NCBI RefSeq assembly: GCF_000820515.1
Contig: NZ_JXDG01000004.1
Location: 22,688 to 86,687, forward strand
Length of the DNA: 64,000 nucleotides
Direction: 5' to 3'
Source: Pseudomonas batumici
Lineage (GTDB): Bacteria > Pseudomonadota > Gammaproteobacteria > Pseudomonadales > Pseudomonadaceae
Shown: in pieces, positions 27,538-44,929 of the stretch
Layout: the number at the start of each line of letters is the position of its first letter
Position numbering within the stretch: the stretch's first letter is position 1
Translations under genes and position numbers: made by a program
Notes under the pieces: model-generated
Told to the model about the DNA's origin: nothing
What the model saw: only the letters and a program-made list of their open reading frames with translations
Databases searched by the model: none

Positions 27538-29973
27538 TCAGAACAGGTCGATCGGCGCCGCCTCGTCCGCCGGCAGCGGGCTGCCCGGGGCGCTGCCGCC
27601 ATTGCCGATTTCGTTGACCGACGGCGGCGTGTCTTCGCTCTTGAACAGTTCGAAGTAGGCGTTCGGCGTGCCCGGTGTCGCCGCACGGCCGCTCACCGGA
27701 TCCACTCGCAGGCTGAGGATGCCTTCCGGCTCCGCCTGGGTGTGGAGCGGTCGACCCTTGAGCGCGGCGCCCATGTAGTCCATCCAGATTGGCAACGCCA
27801 CCGTGCCGCCGAATTCGCGGCGACCCAGGCTCTCGGGTTGGTCGAAGCCGGTCCAGACGGTGGTGATGTAGTCGGAGTTGTAGCCAGTGAACCAGGCATC
27901 CTTGGATTCGTTGGTGGTACCGGTCTTGCCCGCCAGGTCGCCACGACCCAGTGCCAGTGCGCGACGCCCGGTGCCGAGCTTGATCACGTCTTCGAGCATG
28001 CTGTTGAGGATGAAGGTGGTCCGTCCGTCGATGATCTGTTCGGCCACCGCCGGTGCCTGGGCCGCCGGCGCAGGTGCTTCGCTGGTGTTGTTGACGGTGA
28101 AGGCTGGCTGGCTTGGTACCGCGATGCCGCTGCTGGCCGCCGCGCCCGTCGGCACGCTCGGTGGGTTGGCGACGAACAGGGTGTCGCCATTACGGCTTTC
28201 GATCTTCTCGATCAGGTACGGCGCGATCTTGTAGCCGCCGTTGGCGAAGGTGCTCCAGCCAGTGGCAATCTCCATTGGCGTGAGGGTCGCGGTGCCCAGG
28301 GCCAGGGACAGGTTGCGCGGCAGGTCCTGCTTGTTGAAGCCGAACTTGGCGATGTAGTCGATGGTCTTGTCGACGCCCAGGCTTTGCAGCAGGCGAATCG
28401 AAACCAGGTTGCGCGACTTGTACAGCGCCTCGCGCATGCGGATCGGGCCGAGGAAGGTGTTGGTGTCGTTTTTCGGCCGCCAGACCTTGTCCAGGTATTC
28501 GTCGACGAACACGATCGGCGCGTCGTTCACCAGGCTGGCCGGGGTATAGCCGTTATCCAGGGCGGCGCTGTAGATGAATGGCTTGAAGCTCGAGCCCGGT
28601 TGGCGCTTGGCCTGCGTGGCACGGTTGTAGTTGCTCTGCTCGAAGGCGAAACCACCGACCAGGGCACGAATCGCACCGTTTTGCGGGTCGAGCGAGACCA
28701 GCGCACTCTGGGCCGCCGGTATCTGGCTGAACTTCAGGCTGTTGTCGGCCTGGCGCTGTACGCGGATCAGGTCGCCGACCTGGGCCACGTCGGCCGGTTG
28801 CTTGGGCGCGGCACCGAGGCTGTTGGTGTTGAGGTACGGACGGGCCCATTTCATGCTGTCCCAGCCGACGATTTCCGGACCGTTGCGGGTCAGCACGTGC
28901 AGGCTGGTCTTGTCCACCTGGGTGACGATGGCCGGGTCCAGGCCGCTGATGGTGCGCTGCTTGCCCAGCTCGGCGATCCAGGCGTCGCGGGTCTTGCCCG
29001 GCAGGCGCGATTCCGGCCCACGGTAGCCGTGGCGCTGGTCATAGGTGATCAGGCCTTCCTCGACCGCGTGGTTGGCCAGTTCCTGAAGGTTGCTCGGCAC
29101 GGTGGTGGTGACGCGGAAGCCTTCGGTGTAGGCGTCGCTGCCATAACGACCGACCATTTCCGCGCGAGCCATTTCGGCGATGTACGGCGCGTTCACTTCC
29201 GGCGTCGGCACGTGGTAGCTGGCGTTGATCGGCTCGACGATGGCGGCCTGGTAGGCGGCTTCATCGATCTTGCCCAATTTGTACATGCGGCCCAGGATCC
29301 AGTCGCGGCGCTCCTTGGCGCGCACCGGGTTGGCCAGCGGGTTGAAACGCGACGGGGCCTTCGGCAGGCCGGCGATCATGGCCATCTGGGCCAGGGTGAT
29401 GTCGCGGATCGACTTGCCGTAATAAACCTGTGACGCCGCTTCGATACCATAGGCACGGTTGCCCAGGTAGATCTTGTTCACGTACAGCTCGAGGATCTCG
29501 TCCTTGGTCAGCTGGCGCTCGATCTGCAAGGCGAGGAGGATTTCGTTGGTCTTGCGCGAGAAGCTGCGCTCGCTGGACAGGAAGAAGTTCTTCGCCACCT
29601 GCATGGTGATGGTGCTGCCGCCTGACTGGATGTGCCCGCTCTTGACCAGCTGGGTCGCGGCGCGCATCAGGCTGCTGGGGTCGACGCCATAGTGGTTGGC
29701 GAAGTTGTCATCCTCGGCGCTCAGCAAGGCGTTGATGAAGTTCGGCGGAATGTCGGCGAAACGCAGGGGCGAACGGCGCATTTCGCCGAACTCGGCGATC
29801 AGCTTGCCATCGCTGGTGTAGACCCTGAGCGGAATCTGCAACTGTATGCTGCGCAAAGTCTCGACGGACGGCAGGCCCGGACTAAGATAAAGAAATGCGC
29901 CGCTCAAGACGAGCAGCAGCCCGCAGAACACGGCGACGAAAGACCACCCGAAAAACTTCAGCAGACGAATCAA
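27538..29973 (-). CDS. mrcA: Class A penicillin-binding protein 1A
   Basis: This bifunctional peptidoglycan glycosyltransferase/transpeptidase has 811 residues. After an N-terminal membrane anchor (WSFVAVFCGLLLVLSGAFLY) comes the GT51 domain with AEDDNFANHYGVD (catalytic Glu), then an inserted OB-like region, then the transpeptidase domain with PGSSFKPFIY (Ser nucleophile), KSRNL and KTGTTNESKDAWF. The C-terminus has an acidic/Pro-rich tail. It is divergent from pilM, as in P. aeruginosa where it is called ponA. Promoters for both must lie in 29974-30176. Confidence 0.97.
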   Translation of the reverse strand: MIRLLKFFGWSFVAVFCGLLLVLSGAFLYLSPGLPSVETLRSIQLQIPLRVYTSDGKLIAEFGEMRRSPLRFADIPPNFINALLSAEDDNFANHYGVDPSSLMRAATQLVKSGHIQSGGSTITMQVAKNFFLSSERSFSRKTNEILLALQIERQLTKDEILELYVNKIYLGNRAYGIEAASQVYYGKSIRDITLAQMAMIAGLPKAPSRFNPLANPVRAKERRDWILGRMYKLGKIDEAAYQAAIVEPINASYHVPTPEVNAPYIAEMARAEMVGRYGSDAYTEGFRVTTTVPSNLQELANHAVEEGLITYDQRHGYRGPESRLPGKTRDAWIAELGKQRTISGLDPAIVTQVDKTSLHVLTRNGPEIVGWDSMKWARPYLNTNSLGAAPKQPADVAQVGDLIRVQRQADNSLKFSQIPAAQSALVSLDPQNGAIRALVGGFAFEQSNYNRATQAKRQPGSSFKPFIYSAALDNGYTPASLVNDAPIVFVDEYLDKVWRPKNDTNTFLGPIRMREALYKSRNLVSIRLLQSLGVDKTIDYIAKFGFNKQDLPRNLSLALGTATLTPMEIATGWSTFANGGYKIAPYLIEKIESRNGDTLFVANPPSVPTGAAASSGIAVPSQPAFTVNNTSEAPAPAAQAPAVAEQIIDGRTTFILNSMLEDVIKLGTGRRALALGRGDLAGKTGTTNESKDAWFTGYNSDYITTVWTGFDQPESLGRREFGGTVALPIWMDYMGAALKGRPLHTQAEPEGILSLRVDPVSGRAATPGTPNAYFELFKSEDTPPSVNEIGNGGSAPGSPLPADEAAPIDLF

Positions 29974-30149
29974 GGCTTGTGGATTTCCAGATAAAAGAAT
30001 GAGTTAGGCGTCAGGCTAAATTCGCAGCAAGCGCAGGTTCCGCGATTCGGAAAAAAACGCTGGGCATTATAAGCATTTTTGGGCGTGAGCGTCATTTGCG
30101 CTTATGTCAAGACTGCTATTAAATGCCCTTGATCATAAAGGGTCCGTAA

Positions 30150-31241
<1,092 letters not shown>

Positions 31242-31242
31242 T

Positions 31243-31809
31243 ATGGCGCGCATCAACCTTCTGCCCTGGCGCGAGCAACTGCGCGAAGAGCGTCGCAAGC
31301 GTTTCCTGACGGCCCTGGTCGGCGTGCTGGTGGTGGCGGTCGGCGTGGTCTTGCTGACGGACCGCTACTTCAGCGGCGCCGTCGACCGGCAGGTCGCTCG
31401 CAATGCCTACCTGAACAAGGAAATCGCCCAGCTCGACAGCCGGATCAAGCAGATCAGCGAGCTCAAGGCGCGTCGCCAGCAACTGATCGAGCGCATGAAG
31501 ATCATCCAGGACCTGCAGGGCAACCGCTCCATCAGTGGGCGGGTCTTCGATCAACTGGTCCGGACCCTGCCGGACGGCGTGTATTTCACCGCAGTGAAGA
31601 TGACAGACAAGACCATCGCGATCAGCGGTGCGGCCGAGTCCAACAACCGGGTTTCGGATCTGATGCGCAACCTCGAAGCCTCCGATTGGCTCACCGGCCC
31701 CACGTTGACCGAGGTCAAGGCGACCACCGCCGGCGCGGTGGACCAGGCCAATACGTTCCAGTTGAGCGTGCGCCAGACCCAGCCGAAGTCCGAGGGGGCG
31801 GCCAAATGA
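31243..31809 (+). CDS. pilN: Type IV pilus assembly protein PilN
   Basis: The 188-residue product begins MARINLLPWREQLREERRKR; the INLLPWR motif binds PilM. One membrane helix follows (LVGVLVVAVGVVLL), then a coiled coil and a periplasmic ferredoxin-like domain. It overlaps pilO by 4 nt. Confidence 0.96.
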   Translation: MARINLLPWREQLREERRKRFLTALVGVLVVAVGVVLLTDRYFSGAVDRQVARNAYLNKEIAQLDSRIKQISELKARRQQLIERMKIIQDLQGNRSISGRVFDQLVRTLPDGVYFTAVKMTDKTIAISGAAESNNRVSDLMRNLEASDWLTGPTLTEVKATTAGAVDQANTFQLSVRQTQPKSEGAAK

Positions 31810-32435
31810 ATGTTTCCACCTGGATGGAAAGCCTGCGCAAGATCGACCTTGCCGACCTCGACATGCAGAACATCGGCTCCTGGCCGGTGGTGGTCAAGGT
31901 GGCGAGTGGCGTACTGACCGCGATCCTGGTCCTGGCCCTGGGGTACAACTTCTATATCAAGGACCTGACCGATCAACTGGATCAGCAGCGCGGGGTGGAA
32001 GTGACCCTCAAGGAGCAGTTCGCCACCAAGGCGCACCTGGCCGCCAACCTTGAAGCCTATACCCGACAGATGCAGGAGATGGAGGACTCGTTCGGCGCCT
32101 TGCTCAAGCAGTTGCCGAGCGACACCGAAGTGCCGGGACTGCTGGAAGACATCACGCGCACAGGCTTGGGCAGCGGGCTGGAGTTCGAGGAGATCAAGCT
32201 TTTGCCCGAAGTCACGCAGCAGTTCTATATCGAGTTGCCGATCCAGATCACCGTGACCGGTGCCTATCACGACCTGGCCACCTTTGTCAGTGGCGTGGCC
32301 GCCCTGCCACGGATCGTGACCCTGCATGATTTCGAGATCAAGCCGATTGCCCCGTCCGCGTCCGGCGGCAACAAGTTGCGCATGAGCATTCTGGCCAAGA
32401 CCTATCGCTACAACGACAAGGGGCTGCAGAAATGA
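31806..32435 (+). CDS. pilO: Type IV pilus assembly protein PilO
   Basis: With ATG at 31806 the product has 209 residues: a short cytoplasmic end, one membrane helix (ASGVLTAILVLALGYNFYI), a coiled coil and a periplasmic domain. PilO dimerises with PilN in the alignment complex. Overlaps of 4 nt on both sides show tight coupling in the operon. Confidence 0.96.
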   Translation: MNVSTWMESLRKIDLADLDMQNIGSWPVVVKVASGVLTAILVLALGYNFYIKDLTDQLDQQRGVEVTLKEQFATKAHLAANLEAYTRQMQEMEDSFGALLKQLPSDTEVPGLLEDITRTGLGSGLEFEEIKLLPEVTQQFYIELPIQITVTGAYHDLATFVSGVAALPRIVTLHDFEIKPIAPSASGGNKLRMSILAKTYRYNDKGLQK

Positions 32436-32959
32436 GCCGCTTGCAAGCGATCTGTATGGCCCTGCTGGCGCTGATGCTGGGTGGCTGCGGCAACGGCAAC
32501 GACTTCAGCGACCTGGATGCGTACATGAAAGAGGTGCGGGCGCGTCCGGCGGGGAGTATCGAGCCGACGCCGAAGTTTCGCGCCTACGAGACGTTCACCT
32601 ACAGTGCCGCCGCGCTGCGCAGCCCGTTCCAGCCGCCGATGAAGATCGACCTGGTCAATCGCCAGAAAGGCTCCCACGAGGTCAAGCCTGATCCGAATCG
32701 GACCAAGCAGTTCCTCGAGGGCTTCAACATCGAGCAGTTCGAGATGGTCGGCACGCTATCCAATGCCAGCGGCACCTTTGCCTTGTTGCGTGGGGCCGGT
32801 GGTGTTCATCGATTGAAAGTGGGCGACTACCTGGGACGCAATGATGGCCGTATCGTGGCCATCACCGACTCCCAGGTCGAGGTGATCGAGATCGTTCCGG
32901 ATGGCGAAGGCGCCTGGCTGGAACGACCGCGCACCATCCCTTTGAAAGAGCACTCATAG
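32432..32959 (+). CDS. pilP: Type IV pilus lipoprotein PilP
   Basis: The 175-residue product has a lipoprotein signal ending in the lipobox LGGC (Cys19), then a disordered linker and a C-terminal beta domain (FEMVGTLSNASGTFALLRG...VGDYLGRNDGRI) that contacts the N0 domain of PilQ. It links PilNO in the inner membrane to the outer-membrane secretin. Confidence 0.96.
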   Translation: MSRLQAICMALLALMLGGCGNGNDFSDLDAYMKEVRARPAGSIEPTPKFRAYETFTYSAAALRSPFQPPMKIDLVNRQKGSHEVKPDPNRTKQFLEGFNIEQFEMVGTLSNASGTFALLRGAGGVHRLKVGDYLGRNDGRIVAITDSQVEVIEIVPDGEGAWLERPRTIPLKEHS

Positions 32960-35040
32960 TGGAATTCGATATGAACAGGATCATTTCCTCCCTCGGCATT
33001 TCGCTATGGATAGCGCTGGTATCGCCGATGGTGTTGGCGGCCAACCTGAAAACCCTGGATGTGGCGGCGTTGCCCGGGGATCGGGTGGAGCTGAAGCTGG
33101 GCTTCGACAGCCCGCCCAGCGCGCCCCACGGCTACACCACCGACCAGCCGGCGCGTATCGCCCTGGACCTGGCCGGTGTCTCCAGCCAGTTGGCCAACAA
33201 GACCCGCGACCTGGGGGTGGGCAATGCGCGCAGCGTCACCGTGGTCGAGGCCAAGGACCGCACACGGCTGATCATCAACCTGACCAAGCCGGCGCCCTAC
33301 AGTACGCGTATCGAAGGCAGCAACCTGTTCGTGGTGGTGGGGCAGGGTACGGGTGCCCCGGCAGCAGCCAGCATGCCAAGGCCCGCGGCGGCGGTGGCAC
33401 TGCCGGCGCGGACGGCGCCCAGACCCTATGCGGCGGTGGGCCGGGCGATCCGTAATGTCGACTTCCAGCGTGGCGAGCAGGGTGAGGGCAATGTGATCAT
33501 CGAGCTGTCCGATCCGTCCATCAGCCCGGATATCCAGGAACGTGGCGGCAAGATCAGCGTGGACTTCGCCAAGACCCAATTGCCCGATCCACTGCGGGTT
33601 CGCCTGGACGTGAAGGACTTCGCCACGCCGGTGCAGTTCGTCAACGCCAGTGCCGCCGCCGACAAGGCGAGCATTTCCATCGAACCCAGCGGTGCCTTCG
33701 ATTACTCGACGTACCAGACCGACAACAAGCTGACCATCAGCGTGCGCCCGCTCACCGCCGACGATGTGCAGCGGCGTAACACCGAGCGTTTCGTCTACAG
33801 CGGCGAAAAGCTCTCGCTGAACTTTCAGGACATCGACGTGCGTTCGGTGCTGCAACTGATCGCCGACTTCACCAACCTCAACCTGGTGGCCAGTGACACG
33901 GTGCAGGGCGGCATCACCCTGCGCCTGCAGAACGTGCCCTGGGACCAGGCGCTGGACCTGGTGCTGAAAACCAAGGGCCTGGACAAGCGCAAGATCGGCA
34001 ACGTGCTGCTGGTGGCCCCGGCGGACGAGATCGCCGCCCGCGAGCGCCAGGAGCTGGAGTCGCAGAAACAGATCGCCGAGCTGGCGCCGTTGCGCCGTGA
34101 GCTGTTGCAGGTCAACTACGCGAAAGCGGCGGATATCGCCAAGTTGTTCCAGTCGGTGACCAGCGCCGAGTCCAAGGCCGACGAGCGTGGCTCGATCACC
34201 GTGGATGAGCGCACCAACAACATCATCGCCTACCAGACCCAGGACCGTCTCGACGAGCTGCGGCGCATCGTTGCCCAGCTGGACATTCCGGTACGCCAGG
34301 TGATGATCGAGGCGCGTATCGTCGAAGCCAACGTCGGCTATGACAAGCAGCTCGGCGCCCGCTGGGGCGGCAAGATCAGTGGCGGCAACTGGAATACCTC
34401 GGGTGGCTCGCCGACCCTCTCCAAGCTGACCGGCCAGAGCAGCAGCACGCCGTTCGTCGACCTCGGGGCGACCACCGCCACCTCCGGGATCGGCATCGGC
34501 TTCGTGACCAACAACACGACCCTGGACCTGGAACTCAGTGCCATGGAAAAAACCGGTAACGGCGAAGTGGTTTCCCAGCCCAAGGTGGTCACTTCCGATA
34601 AGGAAACCGCCAAGATCCTCAAGGGCACCGAGATTCCGTACCAGGAATCCAGTTCCAGCGGCGCGACCTCGGTGGCCTTCAAGGAAGCCTCGTTGTCCCT
34701 GGAAGTGACCCCGCAGATCACCCCGGACAACCGGATCATCATGGAAGTGAAGGTGACCAAGGATGAGCCGGACTACCAGAACGTGCTGAACAACGTGCCG
34801 CCGATCAAGAAGAACCAGGTCAACGCCAAGGTCCTGGTCAACGACGGCGAAACCGTGGTGATTGGCGGCGTGTTCTCCAATACCCAGAGCAAAACCGAAG
34901 AGAAGGTGCCATTTCTCGGCGATGTGCCGTATGTTGGCCGTCTTTTCCGTCGAGACATTGTCTCGGAAGCAAAATCCGAGCTGCTGGTATTCCTGACTCC
35001 GCGTATCATGAATAACCAGGCGATTGCTGTGAGTCGTTGA
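32959..35040 (+). CDS. pilQ: Type IV pilus secretin PilQ
   Basis: PilQ is the outer-membrane pore of the pilus. The frame from GTG 32959 gives 693 residues; ATG at 32971 ([20 protein letters not shown]) gives a cleaner signal peptide and may be the true start. Order of parts: two AMIN domains (to about residue 260) that bind peptidoglycan, a secretin N0/STN domain ([20 protein letters not shown]), an N1 domain, and the secretin core with [20 protein letters not shown] near the end. It overlaps pilP by 1 nt and aroK follows 4 nt later. Confidence 0.96.
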   Translation: MEFDMNRIISSLGISLWIALVSPMVLAANLKTLDVAALPGDRVELKLGFDSPPSAPHGYTTDQPARIALDLAGVSSQLANKTRDLGVGNARSVTVVEAKDRTRLIINLTKPAPYSTRIEGSNLFVVVGQGTGAPAAASMPRPAAAVALPARTAPRPYAAVGRAIRNVDFQRGEQGEGNVIIELSDPSISPDIQERGGKISVDFAKTQLPDPLRVRLDVKDFATPVQFVNASAAADKASISIEPSGAFDYSTYQTDNKLTISVRPLTADDVQRRNTERFVYSGEKLSLNFQDIDVRSVLQLIADFTNLNLVASDTVQGGITLRLQNVPWDQALDLVLKTKGLDKRKIGNVLLVAPADEIAARERQELESQKQIAELAPLRRELLQVNYAKAADIAKLFQSVTSAESKADERGSITVDERTNNIIAYQTQDRLDELRRIVAQLDIPVRQVMIEARIVEANVGYDKQLGARWGGKISGGNWNTSGGSPTLSKLTGQSSSTPFVDLGATTATSGIGIGFVTNNTTLDLELSAMEKTGNGEVVSQPKVVTSDKETAKILKGTEIPYQESSSSGATSVAFKEASLSLEVTPQITPDNRIIMEVKVTKDEPDYQNVLNNVPPIKKNQVNAKVLVNDGETVVIGGVFSNTQSKTEEKVPFLGDVPYVGRLFRRDIVSEAKSELLVFLTPRIMNNQAIAVSR

Positions 35041-35044
35041 TTCT

Positions 35045-35563
35045 GTGCGAAATTTGATTCTTGTAGGGCCTATGGGGGCTGGAAAGAGCACCATAGGCCG
35101 TTTGCTGGCCAAAGAGCTGCGCCTGCCTTTCAAAGATTCCGACAAGGAAATTGAACTGCGTACCGGCGCGAATATCCCGTGGATCTTCGACAAGGAAGGC
35201 GAGCCGGGGTTTCGCGACCGCGAACAGGCGATGATTGCCGAGCTGTGCGCGTCTGACGGCGTGGTGCTGGCCACCGGCGGCGGCGCGGTCATGCGCGACG
35301 AAAACCGCCAGGCCCTGCACGCCGGTGGCCGGGTGGTCTACCTGCACGCTTCGGTGGAGCAGCAGGTGGGGCGCACGGCGCGTGATCGCAACCGGCCGTT
35401 GCTGCGTACCGCCGACCCGGCCAAGACCCTGCGTGACCTGCTGGCGATCCGTGATCCGCTGTATCGGGAAATCGCCGATCTGGTGATAGAAACCGATGAG
35501 CGACCGCCGCGTATGGTGGTGCTGGACATCCTTGAACGCTTGCAGCAGCTGCCTCCCCGTTAA
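35045..35563 (+). CDS. aroK: Shikimate kinase AroK
   Basis: AroK phosphorylates shikimate at the 3-position in aromatic amino acid synthesis. The start is GTG at 35045, giving 172 residues that begin [19 protein letters not shown] with Walker A at residues 9-16. The shikimate-binding Asp/Arg residues ([12 protein letters not shown]) and lid (RDRNRPLL) are present. It is cotranscribed with pilQ. Confidence 0.96.
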   Translation: MRNLILVGPMGAGKSTIGRLLAKELRLPFKDSDKEIELRTGANIPWIFDKEGEPGFRDREQAMIAELCASDGVVLATGGGAVMRDENRQALHAGGRVVYLHASVEQQVGRTARDRNRPLLRTADPAKTLRDLLAIRDPLYREIADLVIETDERPPRMVVLDILERLQQLPPR

Positions 35564-35712
35564 AGCGTGGGAGGAAATGCGCTATTCTCGACCACCGCCA
35601 TGCTCGGGGTCGTTCATGGCTCAAAGCCATCGGGCCGCGTCCACACCAGACGCCGCCGACAATCGTTAATCCTGAGACTGGACGGGCGCGTCCATCTTCA
35701 CTGTGGGGACAC

Positions 35713-36813
35713 ATGCAGACACTTAAGGTCGATCTTGGCGAGCGTAGCTACCCGATTCACATTGGCGAAGGGCTGCTGGACCAGCCCGGGCTGCTGACGC
35801 CGCACATTGCCGGTCGGCAGGTTGCCATTATCTCCAATGCAACCGTCGCTCCGCTCTACCTCGAGCGCCTGACCCGCAGCCTTTCGGCCTATTCCGTGAT
35901 CTCGGTGGTGTTGCCCGACGGCGAGGCCTTCAAGACCTGGGAGACCCTGCAACTGATTTTCGACGGCCTGCTGACGGCCCGCCATGACCGCCGCACCACC
36001 GTGATCGCCCTGGGCGGCGGGGTGATCGGCGACATGGCCGGCTTTGCGGCGGCCTGCTACCAGCGCGGCGTGGACTTCATCCAGGTGCCGACCACCCTGT
36101 TGTCCCAGGTCGACTCGTCGGTGGGCGGCAAGACCGGGATCAACCACCCGCTGGGCAAGAACATGATCGGCGCCTTCTACCAGCCCAATGTGGTGCTGAT
36201 CGATACCACGACCCTGAACACGCTGCCGGCCCGTGAGCTGTCGGCGGGCCTGGCGGAAGTGATCAAGTACGGCCTGATCTGCGACGAACCCTTCCTGACC
36301 TGGCTCGAAGCCCATGTCGACCAGTTGCGCGCCCTGGACCAGGGCGCCCTGACCGTCGCCATCGAGCGCTCCTGCGCGGCCAAGGCCGCCGTGGTCGGTG
36401 CCGATGAGCGCGAGTCCGGCGTGCGGGCCACGCTCAACCTCGGGCACACCTTTGGCCACGCCATCGAAACCCACATGGGCTATGGTGTCTGGCTGCACGG
36501 CGAAGCCGTGGCGGCGGGAACCGTGATGGCGCTGGAAATGTCCACGCGCCTGGGCTGGATCAGTGCCCAGGAGCGTGATCGCGGTATTCGTCTGTTCCAG
36601 CGTGCCGGCTTGCCGGTCATTCCGCCGGAGGAAATGACCGAGGCCGATTTTCTCGAACATATGGCAATTGACAAGAAAGTGATCGACGGTCGCCTGCGCC
36701 TGGTGCTGTTGCGCCGAATGGGCGAAGCCGTGGTGACCGACGATTATCCGAAAGAAGTTCTACAGGCCACGCTGGGGGCGGACTACCGCGCTCTGGCTCA
36801 GCTTAAAGGTTGA
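35713..36813 (+). CDS. aroB: 3-Dehydroquinate synthase AroB
   Basis: AroB makes 3-dehydroquinate from DAHP, step two of the shikimate pathway. The 366-residue product has the NAD-binding block [17 protein letters not shown], the active site [20 protein letters not shown] and zinc-binding His residues in [12 protein letters not shown]. It follows aroK after 149 nt, the usual Pseudomonas order. Confidence 0.97.
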   Translation: MQTLKVDLGERSYPIHIGEGLLDQPGLLTPHIAGRQVAIISNATVAPLYLERLTRSLSAYSVISVVLPDGEAFKTWETLQLIFDGLLTARHDRRTTVIALGGGVIGDMAGFAAACYQRGVDFIQVPTTLLSQVDSSVGGKTGINHPLGKNMIGAFYQPNVVLIDTTTLNTLPARELSAGLAEVIKYGLICDEPFLTWLEAHVDQLRALDQGALTVAIERSCAAKAAVVGADERESGVRATLNLGHTFGHAIETHMGYGVWLHGEAVAAGTVMALEMSTRLGWISAQERDRGIRLFQRAGLPVIPPEEMTEADFLEHMAIDKKVIDGRLRLVLLRRMGEAVVTDDYPKEVLQATLGADYRALAQLKG

Positions 36814-36823
36814 TAGGATTCCG

Positions 36824-38443
36824 ATGACCAGTTTGCATGCCGACGAGGCTTTCCTCGGCCATTACCAGTTAAGTCACGACCCTTTCGCTCCCCGGGTGCC
36901 TGGCTTCAAGTTCTTCCCCGCCCAGCGCAAGCCGGTGCTCGGGCAATTGCACCACCTGGCCCGTTACAGCCAGTTGCTGCTGGTGGTCACCGGCCCGCAG
37001 GGCAGTGGCAAGACGCTGCTGCGCCAGGCGCTGGTGGCGAGCACCAACAAGCAGTCGGTGCAAAGCGTGGTGGTCTCCGCGCGCGGCGCCGGCGATGCGG
37101 CGGGTGTGCTGCGGCAGATCGCCCAGGCGCTGAATGTCGCCCAGGCCGATATCCGCGAGATCCTCAACCAGGTGGTGCAACTGGCGCTGACCGGCCAGGA
37201 GGTCTACCTGCTGGTGGACGATGCCGAGTCGCTCGACGACTCCGCCATCGAGGCCCTGCTGGCCCTGGCGGCCGGCGCGCCGGAAGGTCGTCCCCATGTG
37301 TTCCTGTTCGGCGAATCGTCGCTGATCGCGGCGCTGGAGCAGCATGGCGCGGAGGAAGAACGCTTCCACGTGATCGAACTGCAGCCCTACACCGAAGAAG
37401 AAACACGTGAATACCTGGCGCAGCGTCTTGATGGCGCAGGTCAGGGAATCGAACTTTTTTCCGCTGAGCAGATCACTGAGATTCACGAAGGCGCCGAGGG
37501 TTGGCCTGGCAACATCAACCAGGTCGCCCGTGACGCCATGATCGAAGCCATGATCGCCAGCCGCTCCGCGGTGAAGCGTCCAAGTATGGGGTTCAAGATG
37601 CCTAAGAAGCAGGTATTGGCGTTGTCCGCCGTGGTAGTGGTCGCCGTCGCCGCGGCCTGGGTGATTCCGGGGCGCAACAAGGCGCCGTCGACTGCCGGCA
37701 CAACCGCCAGCGAGCAGGCGCAATTGCCATTGGGGCAGGCACCGAAGCCGAACGCCTCGGGTAACCCGACGGTGGAATTCGCCGGTAATTCGCAACCGAT
37801 GCCGCTACCGTTGGTCGGTCAGTCGCAGCCGGTGATGCGCGGTCCGTTGGCCGAAGCGGCTGGCGGCAGTGGCGGTCTCGAAGGCGATGATGACGTTGCG
37901 CCGCCGGTTGACGGTGGTCCGGCCAAGCCACCGACCGTCACCACCATTGCGCCGCCTGTCGGCGTGCCAGCGGGCCCTACACCGACCCCGACGCCGACTC
38001 CGGTGCCCAAGCCGGCCCCCGCCCCGGTGGCCGCTGCCAAACCGGCCCAGACTCCGGTTCCGGTGCCCAAGCCGGTCGCCAAGGCGCCGGAGAAGGTCGT
38101 CGAGAAGGCCGTTGAGAAACCGGCGGCACCGGCCAAGGCCGTCGCGACCGCGACCGGTCACAGCTGGTACAGCGGCCAGGCGCCGGGTAACTACGTGGTG
38201 CAGATCCTCGGCACCAGCTCCGAGACCACCGCGCAGAATTTCGTCAAGGAGCAGGGCGGCGAGTACCGTTACTTCAAGAAAGTGCTCAACGGCAAGCCGC
38301 TCTACGTGATCACCTACGGCAGCTTCTCCAACCGCGATGCCGCCATCAACGCCATCAAGGCCTTGCCAGCGAAGGTTCAGGCTGGTAAACCTTGGCCTCG
38401 TACTGTCGCCAGCGTCCAACAGGACCTCGCTACAACTCGCTGA
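36824..38443 (+). CDS. DamX-like AAA/SPOR cell-division protein
   Basis: The 539-residue product has an ExeA-like AAA ATPase module at the N-terminus (Walker A GPQGSGKTLLR at about 58-68, Walker B VYLLVDDAES), a membrane helix (VLALSAVVVVAVAAAWVI, about 265-282), a long Pro/Ala/Val-rich linker with PTPTPTPVPKPAPAP repeats and a C-terminal SPOR domain (YVVQILGTSSETTAQNF, YVITYGSFSNRDAAINA). The position after aroB is that of damX in enterobacteria and of its homologue in P. aeruginosa. SPOR domains direct proteins to the division septum. Confidence 0.88.
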   Translation: MTSLHADEAFLGHYQLSHDPFAPRVPGFKFFPAQRKPVLGQLHHLARYSQLLLVVTGPQGSGKTLLRQALVASTNKQSVQSVVVSARGAGDAAGVLRQIAQALNVAQADIREILNQVVQLALTGQEVYLLVDDAESLDDSAIEALLALAAGAPEGRPHVFLFGESSLIAALEQHGAEEERFHVIELQPYTEEETREYLAQRLDGAGQGIELFSAEQITEIHEGAEGWPGNINQVARDAMIEAMIASRSAVKRPSMGFKMPKKQVLALSAVVVVAVAAAWVIPGRNKAPSTAGTTASEQAQLPLGQAPKPNASGNPTVEFAGNSQPMPLPLVGQSQPVMRGPLAEAAGGSGGLEGDDDVAPPVDGGPAKPPTVTTIAPPVGVPAGPTPTPTPTPVPKPAPAPVAAAKPAQTPVPVPKPVAKAPEKVVEKAVEKPAAPAKAVATATGHSWYSGQAPGNYVVQILGTSSETTAQNFVKEQGGEYRYFKKVLNGKPLYVITYGSFSNRDAAINAIKALPAKVQAGKPWPRTVASVQQDLATTR

Positions 38444-38562
38444 AGAATCGGCGGCCTTATCCAGGCCGCCCTCCCGGCACCTCAAAATTTCCGCAACGGC
38501 ATGCTGCTTCCAAAGCCGCGTGCCTTGTGGTGTCTGCGTTAGAGTGGTTTTGAGTCGTCACG

Positions 38563-38586
38563 GTCAAAATTCAAAAATATTTTGAC
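38563..38586. promoter_or_regulatory. Perfect inverted repeat upstream of gltB, candidate operator
   Basis: GTCAAAAT and ATTTTGAC are separated by 8 nt of A-rich sequence in the 350-nt gap 38444-38793. It lies about 70 nt before the candidate gltB -35 box, fitting an activator site. No protein is assigned. The gap also has a GGCGGCCT/AGGCCGCC stem at about 38450-38470 right after the DamX-like gene, without a T-run. Confidence 0.4.
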
Positions 38587-38653
38587 TAGCACGAGATATC
38601 GCTTTAAACCTTTCATAAATGCGACATGAATTTTCGACATTTCGTCGTTAAAT

Positions 38654-38683
38654 TTGTGGGGCGTCTATGTCGGTGTGTACAAT
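38654..38683 (+). promoter_or_regulatory. Possible sigma-70 promoter of gltBD
   Basis: TTGTGG (38654-38659) and TACAAT (38678-38683) are 18 nt apart, about 110 nt before the gltB start. The -10 is good and the -35 weak. Confidence 0.4.
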
Positions 38684-38793
38684 GACCTCCCTTTTGCCCC
38701 TGCAAAGCCGGCGTACGTTCGGCGTGGATGGTAAGTGGTTGAATTGAAAAGAAATTTGCCTCGTTAAAGAGGCAGCCTGGTGAGAAAGTGTCT

Positions 38794-44692
<5,899 letters not shown>

Positions 44693-44708
44693 TCCATGCC
44701 TGATCCTG

Positions 44709-44808
44709 TGTAGGAGCGAGCTTGCTCGCGATGGACGTCAACGATGACGCGGGGCACCTGATACCCCGCGGCGCCTGAGCCACCATCGCGAGCAAGCTCG
44801 CTCCTACA
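44709..44808. repeat. REP palindrome pair of a second family, after gltD
   Basis: Arms TAGGAGCGAGCTTGCTCGCGATGG and CCATCGCGAGCAAGCTCGCTCCTA differ in core (GAGCGAGCTTGCTCG) from the GCCGGCTTGC type of all other copies here. An inner CGCGGGG/CCCCGCG stem lies between them. Confidence 0.9.
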
Positions 44809-44854
44809 GGGCATGCGTATCGCCTGATACCCGCGACAAATTGACCCGATAGAC

Positions 44855-44882
44855 AAAAGGCACGGCTCTCGCCGTGCCTTTT
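44855..44882. terminator. Bidirectional-looking terminator between gltD and hemE
   Basis: A perfect 12-bp stem, AAAAGGCACGGC and GCCGTGCCTTTT around TCTC, ends in T on both strands. It lies 48 nt before hemE and most likely ends the gltBD transcript. Confidence 0.85.
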
Positions 44883-44929
44883 GCGTCGCGCTCTGAGAAA
44901 ATGCCCGCACTTTTTTTCCGGATGCCGAC

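Noticed and set aside
33004..35292. A 762-codon open frame on the minus strand
   Set aside because: It is antisense to pilQ and carries no recognisable domain.
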